From positions 186,001 through 250,000 of the forward strand of contig NZ_JABXKK010000098.1 in the NCBI RefSeq assembly GCF_017115045.1: DNA of 64,000 nucleotides. Reading direction: 5' to 3'. Positions 26,703 to 33,217 of this stretch are shown in pieces. Position 1 is the stretch's first letter. Every line of letters begins with the position of its first letter. The stretch comes from Nostoc sp. NMS8. Lineage in GTDB: Bacteria > Cyanobacteriota > Cyanobacteriia > Cyanobacteriales > Nostocaceae. Below the pieces are notes generated by a model that was not told where the DNA came from, did not search any database, and saw only the letters and a list, made by a program, of their open reading frames with translations. A program made the position numbers and the translations under genes.

Positions 26703-27185
26703 TCAGAATAAACTTAGTTGTCTGGGTTCAATTAGCGTAATTTCCAAGGTTTTGGGATTCAAATTAATGATTGGGAGGTTGTGAGCGATCGCCATATTCA
26801 CACTTAATGCAGTACCCCCAGTCAGCCGTCCATCATAAACAGCCAGACAGATATCAGAATGCTTGACCATCCATTGATTACGGGCTTGCATGACACCCGG
26901 TGTATATTCTGGATAAAGTACAATCTGTTCTGATGCAGACTTCAGCAGTTTTTTGTATTTAACTTTCTGTTGAAGATTCCACAATCTGTCTTGGTTTTGG
27001 CAAGGAATAACAGCAGTCCAATTTAATTCTCGTTCAATCAAAACTTGAGCAATTAATTGGTCAATCCCGATAGCCATACCATTGAAAAATTCAGTTATTC
27101 CCTTATCCAAAGCAAAATCAATCAATTGATTAATTCCATCTTTGATATCATAAATATCTCGATGTCCAGTGAAAAATGCTTTCAT
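26703..27185 (-). CDS. DUF1273 / SLOG-family protein (YpsA-like)
   Basis: A 160-residue Rossmann-like SLOG protein: MKAFFTGHRD at the N terminus, FFNGMAIGIDQLIAQ in the middle, and CLAVYDGRLTGGTALSVNMA near the end. These are hallmarks of DUF1273. SLOG domains bind nucleotide-derived ligands and occur in DprA, LOG and many conflict systems. One octamer lies 32 nt upstream. The ligand is unknown. Confidence 0.85.
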   Translation of the reverse strand: MKAFFTGHRDIYDIKDGINQLIDFALDKGITEFFNGMAIGIDQLIAQVLIERELNWTAVIPCQNQDRLWNLQQKVKYKKLLKSASEQIVLYPEYTPGVMQARNQWMVKHSDICLAVYDGRLTGGTALSVNMAIAHNLPIINLNPKTLEITLIEPRQLSLF

Positions 27186-27216
27186 AGTGCTTGAAAGTAG
27201 ACAACACTACAAATAA

Positions 27217-27224
27217 GCGATAGC
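27217..27224 (-). promoter_or_regulatory. Array octamer copy 6 (GCTATCGC)
   Basis: It lies 32 nt from the ATG at 27185, only 10 bp after the terminator hairpin and its T run. Confidence 0.7.
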
Positions 27225-27234
27225 ACTAAAAAAA

Positions 27235-27252
27235 AGTCCCTAGCTAGGGACT
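27235..27252 (-). terminator. Intrinsic terminator after the 96-aa gene
   Basis: AGTCCCTAG is followed by CTAGGGACT, an 18-bp perfect palindrome, and on the minus strand by a run of eight T. It sits 7 bp beyond the stop at 27260. Confidence 0.9.
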
Positions 27253-27259
27253 AGTGGGT

Positions 27260-27550
27260 TTATTCTATGTCATATAATCCTTGAACTTGCTGAATAGATT
27301 TAATAGTGCTGTCAAGAAGTCTGTTAATTAACTCAATCCTTACTTTATAAGGTGTCGTTGGATTATTCAGATTTTCGATTTGGAACTTTGCAGATAAAGC
27401 ACTATTAAGAGCCATTGATAAGTTTGTTTGCATTTGATTATCTCGCTTTTCATATTCCTGAACATCTTCTAATTCCCAATACTCAGGTTCATATTTGGTT
27501 TGTGTTACTGGCATTCCATGAGCTTCATGATATTCAGTATATTGTGACAT
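27260..27550 (-). CDS. Hypothetical protein (96 aa)
   Basis: An acidic start (YWELEDVQEYEKRDNQMQ) leads into a helical region LSMALNSALSAKFQIENL and RIELINRLLDSTIKSIQQV. No membrane segment or known domain is visible. It is a single-gene unit with octamer upstream and terminator downstream. Confidence 0.6.
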   Translation of the reverse strand: MSQYTEYHEAHGMPVTQTKYEPEYWELEDVQEYEKRDNQMQTNLSMALNSALSAKFQIENLNNPTTPYKVRIELINRLLDSTIKSIQQVQGLYDIE

Positions 27551-27581
27551 AATGATATTACAAAAACACCATCGTCAATAG

Positions 27582-27589
27582 GCGATAGC
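27582..27589 (-). promoter_or_regulatory. Array octamer copy 7 (GCTATCGC)
   Basis: It lies 32 nt from the ATG at 27550 and directly follows a T-run (GTTTTTTTAAC) on the minus strand. Confidence 0.65.
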
Positions 27590-27720
27590 GTTAAAAAAAC
27601 AATCTATTTAGACTGTTGTCATTTACTAAAAATTTAGGTAAATAAAATTCCGGGCCAATTATGCCATATTCTTCACTGTAAATATATCCAAATCCATAAT
27701 AGGATCTGGATATACTCAAA

Positions 27721-28245
27721 CTAAACTACTGGTTTATAACCTTTAACTTCATTCAACTTCCAGAGATTAATACTAAATCTTTCTTCACTCAAGATTTTAG
27801 TTACTCCATGAAGCTTCTTACAATTAAACTCAATGATATCACCATCATTAAGTTGATAATCTTTACCATCATAGTTAAATATACAACTACCAAGATTTAC
27901 AGTTCTAGCAATTACTTGACTATAAGAATGATCTCGATGTAGTTGAATCAATCCTGTACTTTGGATATTACCAACTTTACCACCGAAAGTCAGTAACCCG
28001 ATGTTAGTTCCAGAATAAACTCTCTGACAGAAATTCCATAGGCGATCGTCATAATAGCCTTTGGTAATTTTACCAGTCTTGAGATTACACTCATGAAACA
28101 ACCAAAGTCGGTATCTACCTTTAGCATAACTAGAAACATCACAAGACATTAGCTCAATACTTCTTCTACAAAAGCTTTTTAAATCAGTTAAAGTTTCAGA
28201 TTTAACTCTGCTAACTAACTTGAGAGCGCTGGGTTTACAGTTCAT
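27721..28245 (-). CDS. 2-oxoglutarate/Fe(II)-dependent oxygenase (AlkB/TET-like fold)
   Basis: The iron triad is visible: HRD in IQLHRDHSYSQV and a distal His in CKKLHGVTK. The 2OG-binding Arg is in EERFSINLW, the RxS arrangement of AlkB-like dioxygenases. In between is a double-stranded beta-helix pattern GSCIFNYDGKDYQLNDGDII. The longer frame from 28275 would put the start next to the octamer at 28278; the ATG at 28245 restores the 33-nt spacing and is preferred (174 aa). Substrate candidates include DNA, RNA or protein. The cytosine methyltransferase 4 kb away makes a methylated-base substrate worth testing. Confidence 0.65.
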   Translation of the reverse strand: MNCKPSALKLVSRVKSETLTDLKSFCRRSIELMSCDVSSYAKGRYRLWLFHECNLKTGKITKGYYDDRLWNFCQRVYSGTNIGLLTFGGKVGNIQSTGLIQLHRDHSYSQVIARTVNLGSCIFNYDGKDYQLNDGDIIEFNCKKLHGVTKILSEERFSINLWKLNEVKGYKPVV

Positions 28246-28277
28246 AAAAGCCTCATATACTAAATCAAATTCCATCT

Positions 28278-28285
28278 GCGACAGC
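28278..28285 (-). promoter_or_regulatory. Array octamer copy 8 (GCTGTCGC)
   Basis: It lies 33 nt from the ATG at 28245. It is 3 nt from the earlier ATG at 28275, which argues that 28245 is the real start. Confidence 0.6.
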
Positions 28286-28367
28286 AGCCTTAGTGATAAA
28301 CTTAAAAAAATAGCAAGCTGAATAGTATTAATTCTGGGCGAACGCCACCAATAAATCGAATAAAAAA

Positions 28368-28399
28368 AGCCCTAATTTCCACATAGGAAATTAGAGGCT
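28368..28399 (-). terminator. Intrinsic terminator after the 89-aa gene
   Basis: AGCCCTAATTTCC pairs with GGAAATTAGAGGCT (one bulge) around ACATA, followed by a run of seven T on the minus strand. Confidence 0.85.
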
Positions 28400-28406
28400 C
28401 TCTTAA

Positions 28407-28676
28407 CTACAGTTTTACTAGAATCTTGCCAATTTCATCATAGTCAGCATCTCTATGATCGCTGTAGATGCCGTAACCAGCACCTACGTACTTGCTACTG
28501 ATAAATATTTCACAATGATGATGATACAGAGCAAATAAATTCTCTTCGAGAACTGGCTTAATATGTTCTCTTTCAAGCCTACGCTTTTGGTTAAGTTTAT
28601 TGAAGTTAACACCGCCAGATCCAGGTTCTTCAGGAGGTAATTTAGAACCAAACTTTGCTGGTATTTTGATTGCCAT
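28407..28676 (-). CDS. Hypothetical protein (89 aa)
   Basis: It has a Gly/Pro-rich start (KFGSKLPPEEPGSGGVN), a basic middle (KLNQKRRLEREHIKPVL) and a C-terminal part with HHHCEIFISSKYVGAGYG. I do not recognise a family. This unit lacks an exact octamer upstream; the terminator of the preceding gene lies 38 bp before its start. Confidence 0.55.
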   Translation of the reverse strand: MAIKIPAKFGSKLPPEEPGSGGVNFNKLNQKRRLEREHIKPVLEENLFALYHHHCEIFISSKYVGAGYGIYSDHRDADYDEIGKILVKL

Positions 28677-28714
28677 GATAAATCCTCAATAGTTGCTGCA
28701 ATTGAATAAAAAAA

Positions 28715-28745
28715 AGACCTAATTCCCACAAGGGGAACTAGGACT
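28715..28745 (-). terminator. Intrinsic terminator after the 113-aa gene
   Basis: AGACCTAATTCCC pairs with GGGGAACTAGGACT around ACAA, with a run of T on the minus strand. It is similar in sequence to the terminator at 28368, as if the two units share ancestry. Confidence 0.85.
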
Positions 28746-28771
28746 TTCAAATCAAACTAATAAAGCAGATA

Positions 28772-29113
28772 TTAGTATGGAGGATAATTATCACTATTAT
28801 CCATTTCAATATCTTGAGGAGTCGCAGGAACACTAGCTGTACCATTGATTTGGTTACGCTTGTTGTAATACCTACTTCTTTCTGCGACTAAATCAGCCTC
28901 GGTATAACCTAAATTTGCAATGAACTTATCAAACTCAATTTGACTCATATCATGAATCTCGTGAGCTTGCCATTCTTCAGCAAATAATTGATAACCTTCT
29001 AAGCCTTTAACTTCTTTATTCTCAATCTTGTACTGTTCCCAAGCAAGGATACGAATAGCATCTTTGAGTTGAGAAAGTCTTTTAACTGATTTAGAAAGAA
29101 TGTTGATAGCCAT
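28772..29113 (-). CDS. Hypothetical protein (113 aa)
   Basis: The helical N-terminal part is MAINILSKSVKRLSQLKDAI, followed by a DMSQIEFDKFIANLGYTEAD segment and a polar tail. The ATG at 29113 follows a GGAG ribosome-binding site. The longer frame from 29170 runs through the octamer and is unlikely. The octamer is 42 nt away, longer than in most units. Family unknown. Confidence 0.55.
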   Translation of the reverse strand: MAINILSKSVKRLSQLKDAIRILAWEQYKIENKEVKGLEGYQLFAEEWQAHEIHDMSQIEFDKFIANLGYTEADLVAERSRYYNKRNQINGTASVPATPQDIEMDNSDNYPPY

Positions 29114-29154
29114 AATGAAAATCTCCAAAAAGAGAAAAACGTCACTTCCCTTGC

Positions 29155-29162
29155 GCGACAGC
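29155..29162 (-). promoter_or_regulatory. Array octamer copy 9 (GCTGTCGC)
   Basis: It lies 42 nt from the ATG at 29113, one of the two outlying spacings. Confidence 0.5.
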
Positions 29163-29251
29163 GCCCTCACCGAAAAACTCTAGGTATATGTATTATCTGG
29201 GCGATCGTTAACTATCTAAGCTCTATAAATTAAATTAGGATTATCACAAAA

Positions 29252-29662
29252 TCATTTACTAGTGTAGTATGGCAAACAAATCTCAATTACAAGTTTACAT
29301 TGTTCTTCGTCAAACATTCCAATATGTGTAATTTTTCTATCGATTCTCATTTGTTGAGCTAACCATTTGTAACCAGACTTTCTAGCTTCAGTTTTACTAC
29401 AGCGATCGCGCTTCATTTTCGCTTTCCACATCGGATCAAAAAGAGCGTGAGCTTGATTTCTTAGCATTCTTAATTCACTATTTGCAAGGCTTCCTAAAGC
29501 TATGTTTGTACCTTTGTGAGATCCGACATAAGCATCACAATCACGACAAAGGTAAATCATTCCGTAAGACTTGCCGTAGATTACAGAGCTATCAACAAAT
29601 TCAGTTTGTTTGTTACAGTAAGGACAAATTTTACCCTGAATTATTTCCTTCATTATTTTCAC
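29252..29662 (-). CDS. DUF3268-like zinc-finger protein (136 aa)
   Basis: Two CxxC pairs are visible: CPYCNKQ early and LCRDCDAYVGSH about 25 residues on, the pattern of DUF3268. After that come a basic helical part (RMLRNQAHALFDPMWKAKMK) and KSGYKWLAQQM. The family occurs in phages and plasmids. Start choice: GTG at 29662 gives the 31-nt octamer spacing; ATG at 29653 gives 40 nt. Both are possible. Confidence 0.75.
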   Translation of the reverse strand: MKIMKEIIQGKICPYCNKQTEFVDSSVIYGKSYGMIYLCRDCDAYVGSHKGTNIALGSLANSELRMLRNQAHALFDPMWKAKMKRDRCSKTEARKSGYKWLAQQMRIDRKITHIGMFDEEQCKLVIEICLPYYTSK

Positions 29663-29692
29663 CTAAATTTAAAATAAAACCATACTCCTTAA

Positions 29693-29700
29693 GCGATAGC
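29693..29700 (-). promoter_or_regulatory. Array octamer copy 10 (GCTATCGC)
   Basis: It lies 31 nt from GTG 29662, or 40 nt from ATG 29653. Confidence 0.6.
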
Positions 29701-29740
29701 AACCTAATTGACTTAAGCATTGCGATCTCTAAAAATAAAA

Positions 29741-29768
29741 AGCTCCAACACCACAGGAAGTTGAAGCT
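29741..29768 (-). terminator. Hairpin after the SLOG gene
   Basis: AGCTCCAAC and GTTGAAGCT pair with one G-T around ACCACAGGAA, followed on the minus strand by TTTTTATTTTT. Confidence 0.8.
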
Positions 29769-29774
29769 ATTAAA

Positions 29775-30158
29775 TCAGACAATTACAGCAATTACCTTAG
29801 TGCGCTTGACTTTAGCAATATTGTCACGAGTACCTTTACTACGTCCGTCCCATATTGCTAAACCGTAATTAGCGATCGCACAAAGTTGAGTATCTCTATC
29901 GACGTAATTACCAGCAACACCAATAGTCGAGTAATCGTTACTATTTCTGGGACATCCCAAACCGTTGAACATTGCATAATAAACCGTCACTTTCTCATAA
30001 TCTTTGAGTCTGAGATATTGCTGAATTAAAGCATCAACACCTGGGGCATCACCGATAATTATCTCAAAGCCAAGCTCGATGATTTTGTCGATAGAGGCGA
30101 TCGCTTCTTTGGGCAAGCTTCTAATAGACCGACTACCAGAAATCATTACTATAGTCAT
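29775..30158 (-). CDS. SLOG-family (DUF2493-like) nucleotide-binding protein
   Basis: A 127-residue protein starting TIVMISGSRSI, with GFEIIIGDAPGVDALIQQYL and YGLAIWDGRSKGTRDNIAKV. These are the GSR, GDAxGVD and DGxSxGT motifs of SLOG/DprA-like nucleotide-binding proteins. The ATG at 30158 gives 33 nt to the octamer and is chosen over the longer start at 30176. It is one of three SLOG-type proteins in the element. The ligand is unknown. Confidence 0.8.
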   Translation of the reverse strand: MTIVMISGSRSIRSLPKEAIASIDKIIELGFEIIIGDAPGVDALIQQYLRLKDYEKVTVYYAMFNGLGCPRNSNDYSTIGVAGNYVDRDTQLCAIANYGLAIWDGRSKGTRDNIAKVKRTKVIAVIV

Positions 30159-30190
30159 TAGGTTATACCAAATCAAATCAACTTTTTCTA

Positions 30191-30198
30191 GCGACAGC
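30191..30198 (-). promoter_or_regulatory. Array octamer copy 11 (GCTGTCGC)
   Basis: It lies 33 nt from the ATG at 30158 and touches the stop codon region of the upstream DUF4326 gene (30202). Confidence 0.65.
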
Positions 30199-30201
30199 CA
30201 A

Positions 30202-30597
30202 TTACACCAAACCTTGCTGCAAAATCCAATTCACACATCTGATAATTCCGTCGCCGTGACACTGCCAAGGATGACAATAACAAGTTAGTTCAATATCCTC
30301 AACATCCTCGCCGTTGTTTTTATTGGCACGACGTTCTTTAACCTGACAAGCAATATCTTTAATTTCCATCACAGTGTCGTCACATTCACCAGTTTCAGAC
30401 CAGAGCTTAACCTTCTTCCAAAGGTACAAATCAAACTTTTGGCAGACCTCGCGGCGATCGCCATCTTTGCCCATTATGTAGGGATTGTGTAACGGACTTT
30501 GGGGTAGTGAATAAGGTTGGCTTTTTCTACCAATGTAGATTTTACTTTCACCGACAAAGCCGTGAGTTTTGCCATTTACAACTTTGATGAGATTCAT
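30202..30597 (-). CDS. DUF4326 domain protein (131 aa)
   Basis: The DUF4326 signatures are present: IYIGRKSQPYSLPQSPLHNP in the N-terminal half and LTCYCHPWQCHGDGII near the end, with closely spaced Cys and His that could bind metal. The family is common in phages and plasmids and has no established function. It lacks an exact octamer; the terminator of the gene upstream ends 24 bp before its ATG. Confidence 0.8.
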   Translation of the reverse strand: MNLIKVVNGKTHGFVGESKIYIGRKSQPYSLPQSPLHNPYIMGKDGDRREVCQKFDLYLWKKVKLWSETGECDDTVMEIKDIACQVKERRANKNNGEDVEDIELTCYCHPWQCHGDGIIRCVNWILQQGLV

Positions 30598-30620
30598 AAT
30601 TCACCTAGTTTAATAATTTA

Positions 30621-30657
30621 TAGTTACAGCGCCCCAACATAGGGGCAACTGTAACTA
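30621..30657 (-). terminator. Hairpin after the 136-aa gene
   Basis: TAGTTACAG and CTGTAACTA, with an inner GCCCC/GGGGC stem, form a long near-perfect hairpin. Confidence 0.8.
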
Positions 30658-30700
30658 TTTGTTTAGCGTATCCATGACATTCATCAGCAAGTATCAAGCA

Positions 30701-31111
30701 CTAAACCTGAGTCAATAACCACTCAACACAGCGTTTAATCATTTCTGCGTGGGGGCGATCGCTAGCATAAATTAGCTTGACATAACCATGCTCTTTAGCA
30801 GCTTCAACTAAGAACATAATTGCTTTGAACCACTTGCCTCGATACCACCTTGGTTCTTCGCCATAGAGCTTCAATTCTCCAGCTTTGTAACGTGGTAGAT
30901 ATTGCTTGATTTCTTGCCAAAGTTGTTGACGAACTTGTTCAGTAGTCCATTGACCTCTGTAGAGACGGGAATACCGTAAATCATCGTCATCGCCCCATCC
31001 ACCGCAGACATTAAAGCATTTGTCTGAAAGTCTAAAACCAACTTTCTCTAATCTGAATTTATTGGGGTCGAATTGCTCAAGAATAACTGTGATAGTTTCA
31101 GTAGCAGTCAT
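30701..31111 (-). CDS. Hypothetical protein (136 aa)
   Basis: The protein has a Trp-rich centre (CFNVCGGWGDDDDLRYSRLY) and EPRWYRGKWFKAIMFLVE ahead of a C-terminal helix. No known family is recognised and no membrane segment is seen. A GGAG ribosome-binding site precedes the ATG. It is a single-gene unit with octamer and terminator. Confidence 0.6.
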   Translation of the reverse strand: MTATETITVILEQFDPNKFRLEKVGFRLSDKCFNVCGGWGDDDDLRYSRLYRGQWTTEQVRQQLWQEIKQYLPRYKAGELKLYGEEPRWYRGKWFKAIMFLVEAAKEHGYVKLIYASDRPHAEMIKRCVEWLLTQV

Positions 31112-31146
31112 ATTAATTAATCTCCAAATTAAATCGACACCTCTAC

Positions 31147-31154
31147 GCGACAGC
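31147..31154 (-). promoter_or_regulatory. Array octamer copy 12 (GCTGTCGC)
   Basis: It lies 36 nt from the ATG at 31111. Confidence 0.6.
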
Positions 31155-31223
31155 GCCTCAGCACCAAGTAATCACTGATTACAAATCAATAATATATAAA
31201 GCATTTGTCAAAATCAAAACAGT

Positions 31224-31251
31224 TAGCGTTATTGATTCACTAATAACGCTA
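31224..31251 (-). terminator. Hairpin after the 113-aa gene at 31264
   Basis: TAGCGTTATT and AATAACGCTA form a perfect 10-bp stem around GATTCACT, 12 bp beyond the stop. Confidence 0.75.
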
Positions 31252-31263
31252 TATGCTTGTTTG

Positions 31264-31605
31264 TTATTTATCGAGGCAGTTCATAACCTCAAAGTTCAGT
31301 GCATCAGCAGCTAAATTAATCTGTTCCCAAGTCTCTTGATTGTTTACAAATAAGTTTTTGACATATAGGCTAGGATTGCTGTTAGGTAAAGTCATCATTT
31401 TAATTCCCATCTTTTCGCTATCCGCCAAAACAGTTTTTATAGCATTCAGCAGATCATCACCGTATTTGTTCTGTAAGGTTCCTTGTACACCATGCAAGTT
31501 AGCATGGCTTTCATCTTCATATCTAATAACTGCAATCCATTTGTTTTCATCACCAGGGTACTGCTGTTTGATGCTAACTCCAGTAGTAAATAATTCTCCA
31601 ATCAT
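31264..31605 (-). CDS. Hypothetical protein (113 aa)
   Basis: A beta-rich start (GVSIKQQYPGDENKWIAVIR) is followed by a helical segment with DDLLNAIKTVLADSEKMGIK and a second helix near the C terminus. No catalytic motif is recognised. An AAGAGG ribosome-binding site precedes the ATG. It is a single-gene unit with octamer 36 nt upstream. Confidence 0.6.
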   Translation of the reverse strand: MIGELFTTGVSIKQQYPGDENKWIAVIRYEDESHANLHGVQGTLQNKYGDDLLNAIKTVLADSEKMGIKMMTLPNSNPSLYVKNLFVNNQETWEQINLAADALNFEVMNCLDK

Positions 31606-31640
31606 TGTCTTGACCTCTTAAATTTAATCAAAACCTAAAA

Positions 31641-31648
31641 GCGACAGC
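31641..31648 (-). promoter_or_regulatory. Array octamer copy 13 (GCTGTCGC)
   Basis: It lies 36 nt from the ATG at 31605 and touches the terminator hairpin at 31649-31680. Confidence 0.65.
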
Positions 31649-31680
31649 AATAGCATTACTGCTTGTTCAATAACGCTATT
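31649..31680 (-). terminator. Hairpin after the 119-aa gene
   Basis: AATAGCATTA pairs with TAACGCTATT (one mismatch) around 12 nt. It resembles the terminator at 31224. Confidence 0.7.
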
Positions 31681-31688
31681 GCCATTTG

Positions 31689-32048
31689 TTATCCTAATTT
31701 CACTAACTCAACAATTGATTCTGGCTGGAAACCACGTATCTTAATTTCAAGTAAAAACCCTGGTACTCGCTTTGCTTTTCTGGGTTTGCCATCATCTTTG
31801 TCAAAGTAGCCATTGTGAGCGATCGCCAAGTCTCTAAATCTTGGAAACTCTAGCTCATTCCTTAATCCAATATAAGTGATAAAGCTAGTAAATCCAGAAT
31901 CTAAATCTGGTGACTCTTCCCAGTTAAATTGATTGCTATAAGTTCCACATATTGCAATGCGTTTACTCAATTTAATCAAAATATAATTACCATGTGGTGA
32001 AGATTCTAAAACTTGACATTCAATGCCTGAAAATTTTATTTTGTTCAT
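31689..32048 (-). CDS. Hypothetical protein (119 aa)
   Basis: The start is beta-rich (KIKFSGIECQVLESSPHGNY, then ILIKLSKRIAICGTYSN). The C-terminal half holds the basic loop KDDGKPRKAKRVPGFLLEIK. I do not recognise a family. This unit lacks an exact octamer; the terminator hairpin at 32084 lies upstream. Confidence 0.6.
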   Translation of the reverse strand: MNKIKFSGIECQVLESSPHGNYILIKLSKRIAICGTYSNQFNWEESPDLDSGFTSFITYIGLRNELEFPRFRDLAIAHNGYFDKDDGKPRKAKRVPGFLLEIKIRGFQPESIVELVKLG

Positions 32049-32083
32049 GTTAAAATTAGCCTAACACCCTGTATTCTAAAACT

Positions 32084-32109
32084 GTGGGGAGTTCTGCTTC
32101 TCTCCCCAC
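32084..32109 (-). terminator. Hairpin after the 55-aa gene
   Basis: GTGGGGA and TCCCCAC form a 7-bp perfect stem around 12 nt, 19 bp beyond the stop at 32128. Confidence 0.7.
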
Positions 32110-32127
32110 TTAATTAGTTGGCGCTAA

Positions 32128-32295
32128 TTAGTTAATGTTCTGTTTTGATTTGAGGAACAAGTAGTCTTGGATTGACAGACTAGCACCGGACAAGATTAAA
32201 GAAAGATTTTCATCTTGTTCTAAACTTGCAAGTAAGTTAATCTTTGCTACTAGTTCCAACAAATCAGACTTACTCAATGTTTGCTGAGTTTGCAT
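32128..32295 (-). CDS. Hypothetical small protein (55 aa)
   Basis: A helical small protein including SKSDLLELVAKINLLASLEQ. The ATG at 32295 is 42 nt from the octamer; a GTG at 32310 would be 27 nt away. Its upstream octamer lies inside the start of the divergent methyltransferase gene. No known family. Confidence 0.5.
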   Translation of the reverse strand: MQTQQTLSKSDLLELVAKINLLASLEQDENLSLILSGASLSIQDYLFLKSKQNIN

Positions 32296-32313
32296 GATAG
32301 TAAACCTCACGAA

Positions 32314-33177
32314 ATGATAGAAATCACTCCCTCAAAGCGACAGCGTTTATTATCATTTCCTTTGACTTGTATTGATTTTTTTGCAGGTATTGGGGCATGG
32401 GAGTTAGCGGCGGAAATCGTCAGTGATATTTATGCTTTTAATTGCTTTAATACGTTTGAGTTTGTAGAAATTAGAGGTACTGCACAGAAAGTATTGCGAT
32501 CGCACTACCCGAATATTCCCATTCACTCAGACATCAAAACTTATCAACCAACTCCAGAACAAGCTGATGTCTACTTCATCTCATTTCCCTGTACCGGGAC
32601 AAGCAATGCCGGAAAACGAACAGGACTTGAACACCCAGAATCAAGCCTGTGGTATGAATCTCTGCGGTGCATCTGCTTCGGGCGGCCAAAGTTCGTGGTT
32701 GTGGAGCAGCCTGAAGGATTTATCTACAGAGGACTTCGAGCGGCTATTGCCGGATTCACAATGGCAGGTTATCAAACAGAAATTGAGCTTATCTCGGCGG
32801 CGGAGCTTGGCGCACCACACAGGCGAAACCGAGTATTTGTTGTTGCCCACGCCAACTACTTATCCTTGCAGCAACGGCAAGGGTGGCGATGCTGGGACGA
32901 ACAAGTTAGAGAACACATTGCGATCGCAAGGCAGATTATCAAATACCCTCAAACTCAGCCCTTATCTGTGCCTCTGGATGATGGCGTTTCCAGCTACTTG
33001 GCTGGATTGTCTTATTCAGGATGGTGGAAAGAAAATTCACCACCAGTTGAGTCTGGAGTTCAACCGATGAGCCGAGGTAGAAGAGAAATAATAAATTTAG
33101 TCGGACGTTCCATAGTTCCACTTCAAGCAGCGATCGCATTGATGAGAGTGAAGTTTTTGGCAGAGTTATTAGGCTAA
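32314..33177 (+). CDS. DNA (cytosine-5) methyltransferase
   Basis: A 287-residue C5 methyltransferase. Motif I is DFFAGIG at residues 21-27 (S-adenosylmethionine site), motif IV is FPCTGTS with the catalytic Cys near 93, motif VI is EQP at 131-133 in place of ENV, motif VIII is RRNRV from 170, and the C-terminal IVPLQAA is motif X. A dedicated target-recognition region between VIII and X is short. Such small Dcm proteins are typical of phages and plasmids. The region 32567-33070 is also open in another frame with its own conserved pattern. The ATG at 32314 follows an unremarkable leader. Confidence 0.88.
   Translation: MIEITPSKRQRLLSFPLTCIDFFAGIGAWELAAEIVSDIYAFNCFNTFEFVEIRGTAQKVLRSHYPNIPIHSDIKTYQPTPEQADVYFISFPCTGTSNAGKRTGLEHPESSLWYESLRCICFGRPKFVVVEQPEGFIYRGLRAAIAGFTMAGYQTEIELISAAELGAPHRRNRVFVVAHANYLSLQQRQGWRCWDEQVREHIAIARQIIKYPQTQPLSVPLDDGVSSYLAGLSYSGWWKENSPPVESGVQPMSRGRREIINLVGRSIVPLQAAIALMRVKFLAELLG
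32337..32344 (-). promoter_or_regulatory. Array octamer copy 14 (GCTGTCGC) inside the methyltransferase gene
   Basis: It is oriented for the minus-strand 55-aa gene and lies within codons 8-11 of the plus-strand methyltransferase. The two divergent genes therefore overlap at their control region. Confidence 0.55.
32567..33070 (+). CDS. Overlapping ORF with methyltransferase-associated LPTPT...WMMxFPxxW pattern
   Basis: This 167-residue frame lies wholly inside the methyltransferase gene in a different reading frame. Its sequence carries LLPTPTTYPCSNGKGG, then KLSPYLCLWMMAFPATWLD, the pattern of a conserved segment that accompanies phage-type cytosine methyltransferases. Upstream is STEDFERLLPDSQWQVIKQK, also protein-like. 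An ATG at 32567 is open, though no strong ribosome-binding site is seen. If translated, it would be dual coding and might supply target recognition missing from the short methyltransferase. A frame-shifted ancestral C-terminal domain is the alternative. Confidence 0.5.
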   Translation: MSTSSHFPVPGQAMPENEQDLNTQNQACGMNLCGASASGGQSSWLWSSLKDLSTEDFERLLPDSQWQVIKQKLSLSRRRSLAHHTGETEYLLLPTPTTYPCSNGKGGDAGTNKLENTLRSQGRLSNTLKLSPYLCLWMMAFPATWLDCLIQDGGKKIHHQLSLEFNR

Positions 33178-33179
33178 GT

Positions 33180-33187
33180 GCTGTCGC
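33180..33187 (+). promoter_or_regulatory. Array octamer copy 15 (GCTGTCGC), plus strand
   Basis: This is the only plus-oriented copy. It lies 31 nt from the ATG of the plus-strand RNase HI gene, so the motif flips with the gene. Confidence 0.7.
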
Positions 33188-33217
33188 TTGTAGGTGGTGT
33201 TGTTGTGTCTCAAGGAA

